From: Psychrobacter sp.
GTDB taxonomy: Bacteria > Pseudomonadota > Gammaproteobacteria > Pseudomonadales > Moraxellaceae
Length of the DNA: 7,090 bases
Assembly: GCA_020024075.1 (NCBI GenBank)
Contig: JAHHUJ010000107.1
Span: forward strand, 1-7,090
Reading direction: 5' to 3'
Part shown: piece after piece, positions 1 through 5,745 of the stretch
Position numbering within the stretch: position 1 is the stretch's first letter
Layout: each line of letters begins with the position of its first letter
The notes under the pieces: model-generated
What the model was told of the DNA's origin: nothing
Seen by the model: the letters and a program-made list of their open reading frames with translations, nothing else
Databases searched by the model: none
Position numbers and translations under genes: made by a program

Positions 1-30
1 TTTTAACTCTTTAATATCAGACTTAGCCAT
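1..30 (-). CDS. Partial gene start, product unknown (N-terminal 10 codons)
   Basis: The first codons of a leftward gene, cut by the window edge. It reads MAKSDIKELK from an ATG at 28-30. A textbook ribosome binding site, AAAGGAG on the minus strand (37-43), sits six bases ahead of the ATG, which is the main reason to believe this start. Ten residues are too few to name a family; the lysine-rich start suggests a soluble cytoplasmic protein, and that is only a guess. I could not find a convincing -35/-10 pair in the AT-rich 45-117 stretch upstream. Confidence 0.7.
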   Translation of the reverse strand, partial: MAKSDIKELK

Positions 31-117
31 GATTGACTCCTTTGTGGTCTATTATGGAAAAACTTATATTTCAAAATATCATATTCTTTGACACTTTAGG
101 GTAGCAGTCCACCCAAA

Positions 118-187
118 GTAACTATTTAGCTTAGTAACTATTTATTAGCTTAGTAACTATTTATTAGCTTAGTAACGATTTAGCTTA
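118..187. repeat. Four-unit tandem repeat (16/19/19/16 bp)
   Basis: Four head-to-tail units: GTAACTATTTAGCTTA (118-133), GTAACTATTTATTAGCTTA twice (134-152 and 153-171), and GTAACGATTTAGCTTA (172-187). The two middle units are identical and carry an extra TTA; the last has one T-to-G change. Degenerate AGCTTA copies continue to about 204. The array lies 90-160 bases upstream of the leftward gene that starts at 30. It could be slippage-prone filler or a set of protein-binding sites; the sequence does not decide which. Confidence 0.9.
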
Positions 188-224
188 TTAGTTAGCTTAG
201 CTTAGGGCTGTTTAGCCTAGCTAA

Positions 225-278
225 GGGCTCTGTGCAATCCAACTAGCAGCAAGCTAGCCAAAATAGACTCAAGAGCCC
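225..278. repeat. Nested inverted repeat, possible structured element
   Basis: GGGCTCT (225-231) pairs perfectly with AGAGCCC (272-278). Inside this 7-bp outer stem is a second hairpin, CTAGC (243-247) and GCTAG (253-257) around a five-base loop. The two-tier fold is 54 bases long and GC-richer than its surroundings. It lacks a T-run on either strand, so it is a poor intrinsic terminator, and it lacks the conserved arms of a tRNA. It could be a folded RNA, a DNA-binding site or chance. Confidence 0.45.
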
Positions 279-544
279 AAAAAGCAAGTGATTAAGCAAT
301 GCCAACCCCGCCAAATAAAGACTTAAATCAATAGTATCAAACTAAATTTTTAAAACAAGCACCTACTGTACTTGGAATGTAATATTAAATTGCACTACTT
401 AATTATTGTTACTGTGCTAAATATTTATTAGCAGTTAGCCACTACTAAGCCTTCACTTTGTCAAAGCGCAGTTATTTATCAAAGTATAGTGATTTATCAA
501 AATAGTTATTTGCCAGTAAATACCCCCTTCATTACTACATATCA

Positions 545-1093
545 CTACCACATTAAGTCATCAGGTATAACATAAGCTGCATACGGATCATCTTCAGCAG
601 GCTCATCCTCCGCCTTATCATTGGATTCCACAATAAAGCCCTCTAGCTTCTCATTAATACGATCTGCCAAAGGCCGTGGTAACAGCGCATAGCCTTCCTC
701 TAGACGAGCAATACTAACGTGACCGGCAACAATTTGATCAAAAAGTTTCTGAGTGATGTTCATTTTCTTAATTTTAGAATCATCAACGAAGCGGTACTCG
801 ATATCCCCTTGGGTATCGGTGATTTGATGCTGATTAATCATCTGCACGATATTGGCTCTCAAAGTTTTTTCTTCTAGAGCCTGCTGTCTTTGTTGGTTTA
901 GCTCCTGATCTCTTTTAAGCTTCTCAGCTTGAGCTTCCGCCACCGCCTTTTTAATCTCTGCATCAGCGGCATTGCCAGTACGTTTGGCGTGCTGCGCTTG
1001 TTTGGTTAGCTTTTTCGCTTTTTTTGTATCGACCAGCCCTGCTTTTAATAACTGCTCTTGAAGCGCATTTTTTGCCACATTTTTCTTTGCCAT
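545..1093 (-). CDS. yaiL: DUF2058 family protein (YaiL-like)
   Basis: A 182-residue cytoplasmic protein of the DUF2058/YaiL family; E. coli YaiL has about the same length. The N-terminal third (to about residue 75) is rich in Lys, Ala, Gln and Glu and reads as a long charged helix or coiled coil, with the family opening LQEQLLKAGLVDTKKAKK. A globular middle follows (GDIEYRFVDDSKIKKM, then HVSIARLEEGYALLPRPLADRI). The acidic C-terminus ends DDPYAAYVIPDDLMW, nearly identical to the E. coli tail. The biochemical role is not established; a nucleic-acid association has been suggested for the family. I start it at the ATG at 1091-1093 because AGGTGA lies seven bases upstream. The frame stays open 26 codons further, to a TTG, but that stretch is translated microsatellite with no ribosome binding site. 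It lies 136 bp downstream of the EIIC-like gene, on the same strand, and could be co-transcribed with it or have its own promoter. Confidence 0.93.
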   Translation of the reverse strand: MAKKNVAKNALQEQLLKAGLVDTKKAKKLTKQAQHAKRTGNAADAEIKKAVAEAQAEKLKRDQELNQQRQQALEEKTLRANIVQMINQHQITDTQGDIEYRFVDDSKIKKMNITQKLFDQIVAGHVSIARLEEGYALLPRPLADRINEKLEGFIVESNDKAEDEPAEDDPYAAYVIPDDLMW

Positions 1094-1119
1094 AAAAAAG
1101 TCACCTAAATCATAAAACC

Positions 1120-1155
1120 AAATAAATAAATAAATAAAAAATAAATAAAAATAAT
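1120..1155. repeat. AAAT tetranucleotide microsatellite
   Basis: Four perfect AAAT units (1120-1135), then interrupted copies (AAAAAAT, AAAT, AAAAAT) up to 1155. Read in the direction of the DUF2058 gene this is a TTTA/TTTTA tract, 27-62 bases before its ATG, so in the promoter or 5' leader. Such tracts can change length by strand slippage. A TTGATT on the minus strand (about 1152-1157) directly abuts the tract and could be a -35 element, which would put the repeat in the promoter spacer; this is weak. Confidence 0.85.
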
Positions 1156-1229
1156 CAACGCATGGTAGCAAGTTTCAATACCATTAACCAATAAGCACTA
1201 ACCACTTATCACCAAACCTGCAGCATTCA

Positions 1230-2315
1230 TTAAGGCAATTTCATATCACCGTCTTTAATCCAGCCTGCACGGCGCATTAACCAAGCGACCACACCCGCAA
1301 TAATAGCTGGTAATACAAACATCAGTAACCCAATGGCTAACCACATCTGACTGGGGCTTAGTACCTCTGCTGAGGCCTCTAATACCCCAAATACCCCCAC
1401 AAACCCAGCGGTTCCCATACCGGCACCACTAGCGGTACTCATTAGCCCAAAGCCCACTGTGGCAATGGGGCCGACAATGGCACTGGCAATCACTACTGGT
1501 AATAAAATAATAGGCTTTTTAAAGATATTGGGAATTTGTAGCATACTGGTGCCCAGCCCTTGCGCCACCACCCCACCCATGCCATTATCTTTATAGCTGG
1601 CCACTGCAAAGCCAATCATATGCGCCGCACAGCCGACCACTGCGGCGCCCCCTGCTAAGCCATCTAGACCAATGGCAATACAGATGGCGGCACTTGAGGT
1701 GGGCATGGTTAATAACAAGCCAACCACCACAGAGATGACTATCCCCATCATAAGAGGCTGCAACTGAGTAGCAACCTGAATGCCAGTGCCAATACTATTG
1801 ACCAAATCAACCACGGGCGGATTAAGCCAAGCACAAACCGCCAAAGCTACCAAACCCACGACCCAAGGTACTAAGATAATATCCAGTTTGGTCTTGCCCT
1901 GAATCCAAGTCCCGGCACGATAAGCAAACACAGTGGCCAAATAGGCGCCAATAGGGTTGCCGGGTACTGCCAAAAATGTCGGCGGTGCCCCGGTTTGTGC
2001 TGTGAACAAGTTACCGGCCATTAATGCTTCAGAGTGAGCGCCCATCATGCCTGCCACCAAACAAGCAAAAACCACCAAGGTTGGAGCTTTGAGATAGTAG
2101 GCAATACCAACGCCAATCCCAGCTCCCATTAATATTGAAGCCAGCTTACCCAGATCCATCAATAGTGGCATATCTAAGGCTAAGCCCACTTGGGAGAATA
2201 TTAATCCTGCAATCAAGGTGACAAATAAACCCAAGGCCATGCCGGTGAAGGCATCAATAAAGTACTTGTTAAAAAAATCACGTACAGGGGCAGTGGTAGT
2301 GGCAGACTGAGACAT
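1230..2315 (-). CDS. PTS EIIC-like integral membrane protein (PTS_EIIC_2 / PfoR-type family)
   Basis: A 361-residue inner-membrane protein with roughly eight to ten hydrophobic spans. It resembles the second EIIC family of the phosphotransferase system, which also includes the clostridial PfoR-type proteins. Recognisable conserved stretches are GNPIGAYLAT (119-128), MPTSSAAI (204-211), GTSMLQIPNI (255-264) and GPIATVGFGL (282-291); a short positively charged tail follows the last span (RRAGWIKDGDMKLP). Domains like this form the membrane channel of sugar permeases, but there is no EIIA or EIIB domain here or in the visible neighbours, so the substrate and the energising partner are unknown. 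The ATG at 2315 is preferred over the ATG two codons upstream (2321), because the only Shine-Dalgarno-like element (TAGGA) is one base from the upstream ATG but seven bases from this one. It diverges from the macrodomain gene and lies ahead of the DUF2058 gene. Confidence 0.88.
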   Translation of the reverse strand: MSQSATTTAPVRDFFNKYFIDAFTGMALGLFVTLIAGLIFSQVGLALDMPLLMDLGKLASILMGAGIGVGIAYYLKAPTLVVFACLVAGMMGAHSEALMAGNLFTAQTGAPPTFLAVPGNPIGAYLATVFAYRAGTWIQGKTKLDIILVPWVVGLVALAVCAWLNPPVVDLVNSIGTGIQVATQLQPLMMGIVISVVVGLLLTMPTSSAAICIAIGLDGLAGGAAVVGCAAHMIGFAVASYKDNGMGGVVAQGLGTSMLQIPNIFKKPIILLPVVIASAIVGPIATVGFGLMSTASGAGMGTAGFVGVFGVLEASAEVLSPSQMWLAIGLLMFVLPAIIAGVVAWLMRRAGWIKDGDMKLP

Positions 2316-2361
2316 AACCATATCCTACATAAAAGGCAACCGATAAAGACAATCGATTAAA

Positions 2362-2369
2362 ATTATAAT
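2362..2369. promoter_or_regulatory. Symmetrical -10 element serving a divergent gene pair
   Basis: ATTATAAT is a perfect palindrome that gives TATAAT on both strands: plus-strand box at 2364-2369, minus-strand box at 2367-2362. It lies 28 bases before the macrodomain ATG and about 46 bases before the EIIC-like ATG, suitable for both. No good -35 hexamer is visible at 16-18 bp on either side, so an activator or a weak promoter is implied. A further palindrome, AATCGATT, lies at 2351-2358. Confidence 0.5.
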
Positions 2370-2397
2370 AACTATCAGAGTAATAAAGGAGATCTAT

Positions 2398-2988
2398 ATG
2401 TCTAGTTTAAAGCACCCCTTGATACAAAAACAGCTGCAAATAACCGATTCCGAAGGTAAACCCCATAATGTCACATTAAAAGTAATCGAAGCCGACATCA
2501 CAACTTTGGCGGTAGATGCCATCGTTAATGCCGCCAACTCGACCTTACTGGGCGGCGGTGGTGTCGATGGGGCGATTCACCGAGCTGCAGGACCAGAGCT
2601 GGTTAACTATTGTCGCAGCTTGCAAGGGTGCCCAACCGGAGAAGCCAAAATAAGCCCTGGCTTTAATCTACCGGCAAAGTACGTCATTCATACGGTAGGG
2701 CCAGTATGGCATGGAGGAGATAGAGGGGAAGCTGGGCTATTGGCCAATTGCTACCACAACTGTATAACCCTAGCTCAGCAGCATAATGTCACCAGCATCG
2801 CCTTTCCAGCGATTAGTACCGGTGTCTATGGCTATCCTATTAATGATGCCACCGACATTGCCATTGATAGTGTGCTACAAAGCTTAACTAAGGCTGCACA
2901 GACAGGCAGTGTTATCGAGGAGGTTATTTTCTGCTGTTTTTCAGCCTCTGATGCTGCGCTATATCAGCAAAAGATGAAGGCAATTTAA
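2398..2988 (+). CDS. ymdB: Macrodomain protein, O-acetyl-ADP-ribose deacetylase (YmdB-type)
   Basis: A 196-residue single-macrodomain protein closely resembling E. coli YmdB, which hydrolyses O-acetyl-ADP-ribose and related ADP-ribose esters and has been reported to modulate RNase III. The ligand-binding signature is intact: D33 of the EADI strand, NAAN (44-47), GGGGVDGAIH (52-61), then CPTGEA (78-83), HTVGPVW (98-104) and the phosphate-binding loop AISTGVYGYP (138-147). N47 and D57 match the catalytic Asn and Asp of YmdB. The domain starts at about residue 25, so there is an extra N-terminal segment of some 20 residues compared with the 177-residue E. coli protein. AAAGGAG (2385-2391) lies six bases before the ATG and fixes the start. 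It is a single-gene unit, diverging from the EIIC-like gene and meeting the glycosyltransferase gene tail to tail with a 3-bp gap and no obvious terminator between them. It acts in the cytoplasm. Confidence 0.95.
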   Translation: MSSLKHPLIQKQLQITDSEGKPHNVTLKVIEADITTLAVDAIVNAANSTLLGGGGVDGAIHRAAGPELVNYCRSLQGCPTGEAKISPGFNLPAKYVIHTVGPVWHGGDRGEAGLLANCYHNCITLAQQHNVTSIAFPAISTGVYGYPINDATDIAIDSVLQSLTKAAQTGSVIEEVIFCCFSASDAALYQQKMKAI

Positions 2989-2991
2989 AGC

Positions 2992-3720
2992 TTATTTCGA
3001 CTTATAATGACCAAAATCGTAGCGGATTTTGTGATTGCGAATTTCACCGATCAGTAGTCGATGCAGGTTGGCATATAAATACTTGCTGCCCGTTTTTAAT
3101 ATGCCATCTTGTTTCAGTCGTCTTGGGTCAAAGGTAAAACCAAGTGGCAGCATACGAAACTTAGTGTGACGACTGGCTCGATTAACGTAATCACAGTCTT
3201 CACACAAGGTGACACTCATATCGAAGCCATTAATCGTATTGTGAATGGATTTGGTGGAGAATAGGCAAGCACCAACTGCAGTAGGAAAAACATACTGGGT
3301 TAAGCCTATACCAATATTGAACAGTTTATAGCCTAGGATATAACGTTTTGGTAACCCTTTAGATGACAGATAAACCCCAGCCACCTCAAGCTGCTCAGTA
3401 GCAAGGTGCCGCAGGGCTTGTTGTATAAAGTCTGGCGGTAAACGCACATCAGCATCCAAAAATAGGAGACGCTGATGCTGAGCCAAACTAGCGCCTGTAT
3501 TGCGGCCTAAACACACCCCTCTTTGCTGCATCTGTTCGACGTGTAGACTAGGCAGACGGCTGGCATAGCTATGCGCAATTGCACAAGTGTCATCTTCACT
3601 GTTTGAATCGACAACGATGAGCTCAAAGTCTTGGTGCGTTTGTCGCACCAAATCATCAAGCAGGCCACCTATACGCTTGGCTTCATTTAAGGTAATAATG
3701 ATAATACTAAGTGAGGACAC
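2992..3720 (-). CDS. Family 2 glycosyltransferase
   Basis: A 242-residue GT-A fold glycosyltransferase. Visible family features are the N-terminal nucleotide-binding strand SIIIITLNEAKRI (5-17), VVDSNSEDDT (36-45), the metal-binding DxD as DAD (89-91) after RLLFLD, NGFD (164-167) and an acidic ED pair (174-175) at the usual position of the catalytic base. A hydrophobic segment around 128-152 may touch the membrane. Donor sugar and acceptor cannot be told; no other polysaccharide or lipid genes are nearby, so a cell-envelope role is inference only. The start is a GTG: AGGA lies seven bases upstream, and an in-frame TAG four codons upstream rules out a longer protein. It shares a strand with the D-lactate dehydrogenase but is 133 bp downstream, with a perfect hairpin in between, so it is probably transcribed separately. 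Its 3' end nearly touches the macrodomain gene. Confidence 0.9.
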   Translation of the reverse strand: MSSLSIIIITLNEAKRIGGLLDDLVRQTHQDFELIVVDSNSEDDTCAIAHSYASRLPSLHVEQMQQRGVCLGRNTGASLAQHQRLLFLDADVRLPPDFIQQALRHLATEQLEVAGVYLSSKGLPKRYILGYKLFNIGIGLTQYVFPTAVGACLFSTKSIHNTINGFDMSVTLCEDCDYVNRASRHTKFRMLPLGFTFDPRRLKQDGILKTGSKYLYANLHRLLIGEIRNHKIRYDFGHYKSK

Positions 3721-3759
3721 GGAGTCATCCTATATTGCACAAGATAAGTACGATAGCGA

Positions 3760-3784
3760 TTATGCCAATCAAACATTGGCATAA
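3760..3784. repeat. Perfect 10-bp inverted repeat upstream of the glycosyltransferase gene
   Basis: TTATGCCAAT (3760-3769) and ATTGGCATAA (3775-3784) flank the five-base loop CAAAC. It lies 70 bases past the stop of the D-lactate dehydrogenase gene and 40 bases before the glycosyltransferase GTG. No T-run follows the stem on the minus strand, so a classical intrinsic terminator is unlikely. It could be an operator, an mRNA 3'-end stabiliser or a Rho-associated structure. The minus-strand TTGGCA inside it could double as a -35 element, but no convincing -10 follows. Confidence 0.75.
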
Positions 3785-3853
3785 CTCATGCTACGACTTA
3801 AATATGTCAATATCATTATTTAAGATTCGGTTCTCACTCAGTCCTTTAAGCGC

Positions 3854-5278
3854 TTAGGCCCCTATCTTGGCAGGCCAAATCTTGCCCGGATTTAAGATAT
3901 TGTTCGGATCTAAAGCTTGCTTAATGGCTTGCATCAGCAGCACTGCTTCACCATGCTCATGTTGCATGTATTTTTGTTTGCCCTGACCAATGCCATGCTC
4001 CCCAGTACAAGTACCGTCCATATCAATGGCACGTTTCGCCAGACGACCAACCAAGTCCTCTGCGGTTTGTACTTCCTCAGGGTTGTTGGTATCTACCAAC
4101 AATAATACGTGAAAGTTACCATCGCCCACATGACCGACAATGGGGCCTATCATACCGGAAGCTTCAATGTCTTTGGCGGTTTCACTGACACATTCGGCCA
4201 GTCTTGAGATCGGCACACAAGCATCGGTAGATAGCGCTTTAGCTTCAGGACGTAAGGCACAGCTGGCAGGATAAGCATTATGGCGGGCGTGCCACAGTTT
4301 ATTACGCTCCTCCTCATTGCTGTCCCAAGCAAAGTCTGAGCCACCACACTCTTCTACAATATCACTAAACACTTGAGCTTGCTCTCGCACTCCTGCCTCA
4401 CTGCCATGAAACTCGACAAATAAAGTGGGCACCTCTTTTAAGCCTAAGTTTGAATAGCGGTTACAAGCTCGGACCTGTAGCGTGTCTAGCAGCTCAATGC
4501 GGGCAACAGGCAGACACATTTGAATGGTCATCATCGTGGCTTCGCAGGCCGCCTCAACCGTTGGAAAATGACAAATACCACTGCCGATACATTCAGTAAT
4601 ACCAAACAGCTTTAGGGTAATTTCAGTGACGATACCCAAAGTGCCCTCTGAGCCAATCATTAATCGGGTTAAATCATAACCCGCCGCTGACTTCTTGGCT
4701 CGGGTGCCAGTCTTAATAATTTTACCATCAGCAGTAACCACTTCTAATGCCAATACCACATCTTTCATGGTGCCATAGCGCACGGCATTGGTTCCTGAAG
4801 CACGAGTTGCCACCATGCCACCAATAGTAGCATTAGCCCCTGGATCAATCGGGAAAAACAATCCAGTATCACGCAAGTAGTGATTAAGCTGCTCACGAGT
4901 AACCCCAGGCTGTACCGTTACCGTTAGGTCTTCATTATTGACCTGAAGCACCTCATTCATCTCACTCATATCGATACATAAGCCGCCATAAGGCGCATTC
5001 AGCTGCCCCTCTAAGGAGGAGCCAACACCAAAAGCAATCACTGGCATCTGATACTCATTACAGATAGCAACTGCTTTAGCAACGTCTTGCTTATCACGAG
5101 CCACAAGCACCGCATCAGCGGGCTGATTTTCTAGCCAAGTCATGGTGTGCGCATGCTGCTGTCGAATGGTTAAATTGGTACTCAACTGCTTGCCAAATAA
5201 GGCTTCCAGCTTTTGAATGGCTTCAGCGTAATCTTTTTTTGCTATATTTTCTAGACCTACGTTAGAGTTCTCACTCAT
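3854..5278 (-). CDS. FAD-dependent D-lactate dehydrogenase (cytochrome/quinone type)
   Basis: A 474-residue flavoprotein of the vanillyl-alcohol-oxidase superfamily, built as an FAD-binding PCMH domain (about 50-225) followed by an FAD-oxidase C-terminal domain (about 230-470). FAD-contact motifs are GVGSSLEGQ (84-92), PGANATIGGMVATRASG (146-162) and GSEGTLG (209-215). The C-terminal domain has VGHVGDGNFH (381-390) and GEHGIGQGK (426-434), whose histidines bind metal and substrate in the family, then NPGK (463-466). The pattern fits the mitochondrial-type D-lactate dehydrogenase, which oxidises D-lactate to pyruvate and passes electrons to the respiratory chain, better than glycolate oxidase GlcD; no glcE or glcF lies beside it. 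Other D-2-hydroxy acids remain possible substrates. I start at the ATG at 5278: AGGTGA ends five bases upstream, whereas that element touches the alternative GTG at 5287. It has its own promoter and a palindromic operator candidate (5311-5344). Confidence 0.93.
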   Translation of the reverse strand: MSENSNVGLENIAKKDYAEAIQKLEALFGKQLSTNLTIRQQHAHTMTWLENQPADAVLVARDKQDVAKAVAICNEYQMPVIAFGVGSSLEGQLNAPYGGLCIDMSEMNEVLQVNNEDLTVTVQPGVTREQLNHYLRDTGLFFPIDPGANATIGGMVATRASGTNAVRYGTMKDVVLALEVVTADGKIIKTGTRAKKSAAGYDLTRLMIGSEGTLGIVTEITLKLFGITECIGSGICHFPTVEAACEATMMTIQMCLPVARIELLDTLQVRACNRYSNLGLKEVPTLFVEFHGSEAGVREQAQVFSDIVEECGGSDFAWDSNEEERNKLWHARHNAYPASCALRPEAKALSTDACVPISRLAECVSETAKDIEASGMIGPIVGHVGDGNFHVLLLVDTNNPEEVQTAEDLVGRLAKRAIDMDGTCTGEHGIGQGKQKYMQHEHGEAVLLMQAIKQALDPNNILNPGKIWPAKIGA

Positions 5279-5310
5279 GCAATTCACCTATATATTTTTA
5301 GTGGTTTACA

Positions 5311-5324
5311 CCATCATTTGATGG
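5311..5324. promoter_or_regulatory. Palindromic operator candidate for the D-lactate dehydrogenase gene
   Basis: CCATCA-TT-TGATGG is a perfect 6+2+6 palindrome. It covers the -10 box and likely transcription start of the leftward promoter, the position where a repressor would block initiation. It does not match the TTGGT/ACCA core of LldR/PdhR-type lactate regulators, so a different regulator would be implied. No regulator gene is in the window. Confidence 0.5.
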
Positions 5325-5344
5325 AAGTTATAAGCTATTGTCAA
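5316..5344 (-). promoter_or_regulatory. Sigma-70 promoter for the D-lactate dehydrogenase gene
   Basis: On the minus strand a perfect -35 TTGACA (5339-5344) is followed after exactly 17 bases by TCAAAT (5316-5321), four of six matches to the -10 consensus. Transcription would start near 5309, giving a leader of about 30 bases that includes the AGGTGA ribosome binding site. Confidence 0.6.
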
Positions 5345-5465
5345 ATAAAAGCTTATTAATTATCGTCTGCCTACTTCCAACTTACAACCTAGAGTTGTTG
5401 TGAAGCCTAAATATACAAGACATTTGTTTTATAAATAGTTTTACCCGCTATTTTGGATTTGTAGA

Positions 5466-5494
5466 TTGACTATGTGCGTTAAGTTTTCTAGAAT
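5466..5494 (+). promoter_or_regulatory. Strong rightward sigma-70 promoter candidate upstream of ompW
   Basis: TTGACT (5466-5471), a spacer of exactly 17 bases, then TAGAAT (5489-5494); each hexamer matches consensus at five of six positions. Transcription would start near 5501, about 245 bases before the ompW ATG. It therefore predicts a long untranslated leader or a separate small transcript. Confidence 0.5.
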
Positions 5495-5668
5495 GAATTT
5501 ATTATTGAAACATTTATTAATAAATCAACACTGTTTCTATAAATAATTGTTTCAATTAATGAAGGATATCTACAAGGATGTTAGGCGTAGTGGCTTGACG
5601 ATTACGGCATATTTTTTTAGGCCTCTACTCATCATATCCTTTATAACATAGAGTGTTCTTTCTTAAAT

Positions 5669-5686
5669 ATACTTACCCTTAAGTAT
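5669..5686. repeat. 7-bp inverted repeat upstream of ompW
   Basis: ATACTTA (5669-5675) and TAAGTAT (5680-5686) around CCCT form a perfect inverted repeat. It lies 30 bases upstream of the proximal TATAAT, near where a -35 region would be, so it is a reasonable operator candidate for ompW. Confidence 0.5.
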
Positions 5687-5716
5687 CCTGTTAATCTGTT
5701 TGATTATCACTAACAT

Positions 5717-5722
5717 TATAAT
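5717..5722 (+). promoter_or_regulatory. Proximal -10 box of ompW
   Basis: A perfect TATAAT 23 bases before the ompW ATG. No good -35 hexamer lies at 16-18 bp, which suggests an activator-dependent promoter, or a chance match in AT-rich DNA. It would give a short leader of about 17 bases. Confidence 0.45.
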
Positions 5723-5745
5723 TTTCTTTTATACAAGGATGTATC

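Larger units (their letters stand above)
31..544. other. AT-rich spacer without a convincing gene
   Basis: About 515 bases with no credible coding frame on either strand. It holds the ribosome binding site of the leftward gene at the edge, a tandem repeat (118-187), an imperfect hairpin (197-224, arms TTAGC..GGCT and AGCC..GCTAA), a nested inverted repeat (225-278), and two copies of ATTTATCAAA (474-483 and 492-501, 18 bases apart). Nothing resembling a strong intrinsic terminator follows the DUF2058 stop codon at 545. The region may carry the promoter of the edge gene, but I cannot place it. Confidence 0.6.
5501..5745 (+). other. Putative long ompW leader or small RNA region
   Basis: If the 5466-5494 promoter is used, this is the transcribed leader. 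It begins with a 9-bp inverted repeat, ATTGAAACA (5504-5512) and TGTTTCAAT (5548-5556), whose loop contains the 14-bp palindrome ATTTATTAATAAAT (5512-5525). A weak stem, CGTAGT (5586-5591) with ATTACG (5601-5606), is followed by seven T (5612-5618), resembling a poor terminator or attenuator. TACAAGGATGT occurs twice: at 5571-5581 and at 5732-5742, where it supplies the ompW ribosome binding site. The first copy precedes only a six-codon frame, which I do not call. No longer credible coding frame is present. Confidence 0.35.

Noticed and set aside
1094..1171. A 26-codon N-terminal extension of the DUF2058 protein from a TTG, giving a hydrophobic YFYLFFIYLFIWF segment that looks like a signal anchor.
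   Set aside because: It is the AAAT microsatellite in translation. The ATG at 1093 has a good ribosome binding site and begins where family members begin.
1162..1184. Possible terminator after the EIIC-like gene (ATGGTA and TACCAT around an 11-base loop).
   Set aside because: Only six base pairs with low GC, and the T-rich tract begins too far downstream of the stem.
3587..3784. Open frame of 65 codons on the plus strand.
   Set aside because: It is antisense to the glycosyltransferase gene over most of its length, shows no family resemblance, and has no ribosome binding site I would trust.
4150..4347. Open frame of 65 codons inside the D-lactate dehydrogenase gene.
   Set aside because: A different-frame shadow of a well-supported gene.
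5472..5546. Small frame of 24 codons starting MCVKFSRMN in the ompW upstream region.
   Set aside because: No ribosome binding site, biased composition, and its ATG lies between the -35 and -10 of the distal promoter, so it would not be on that transcript.
5578..5598. Six-codon frame MLGVVA after the first TACAAGGATGT, as a leader peptide.
   Set aside because: The nearest Shine-Dalgarno-like stretch overlaps the ATG or is too far from it, and the peptide has no regulatory codon run.
5700..5709. FNR-like TTGAT..ATCA upstream of ompW, since E. coli ompW is controlled by FNR.
   Set aside because: The half-sites are separated by one base here, not the four required, so it does not fit an FNR site.
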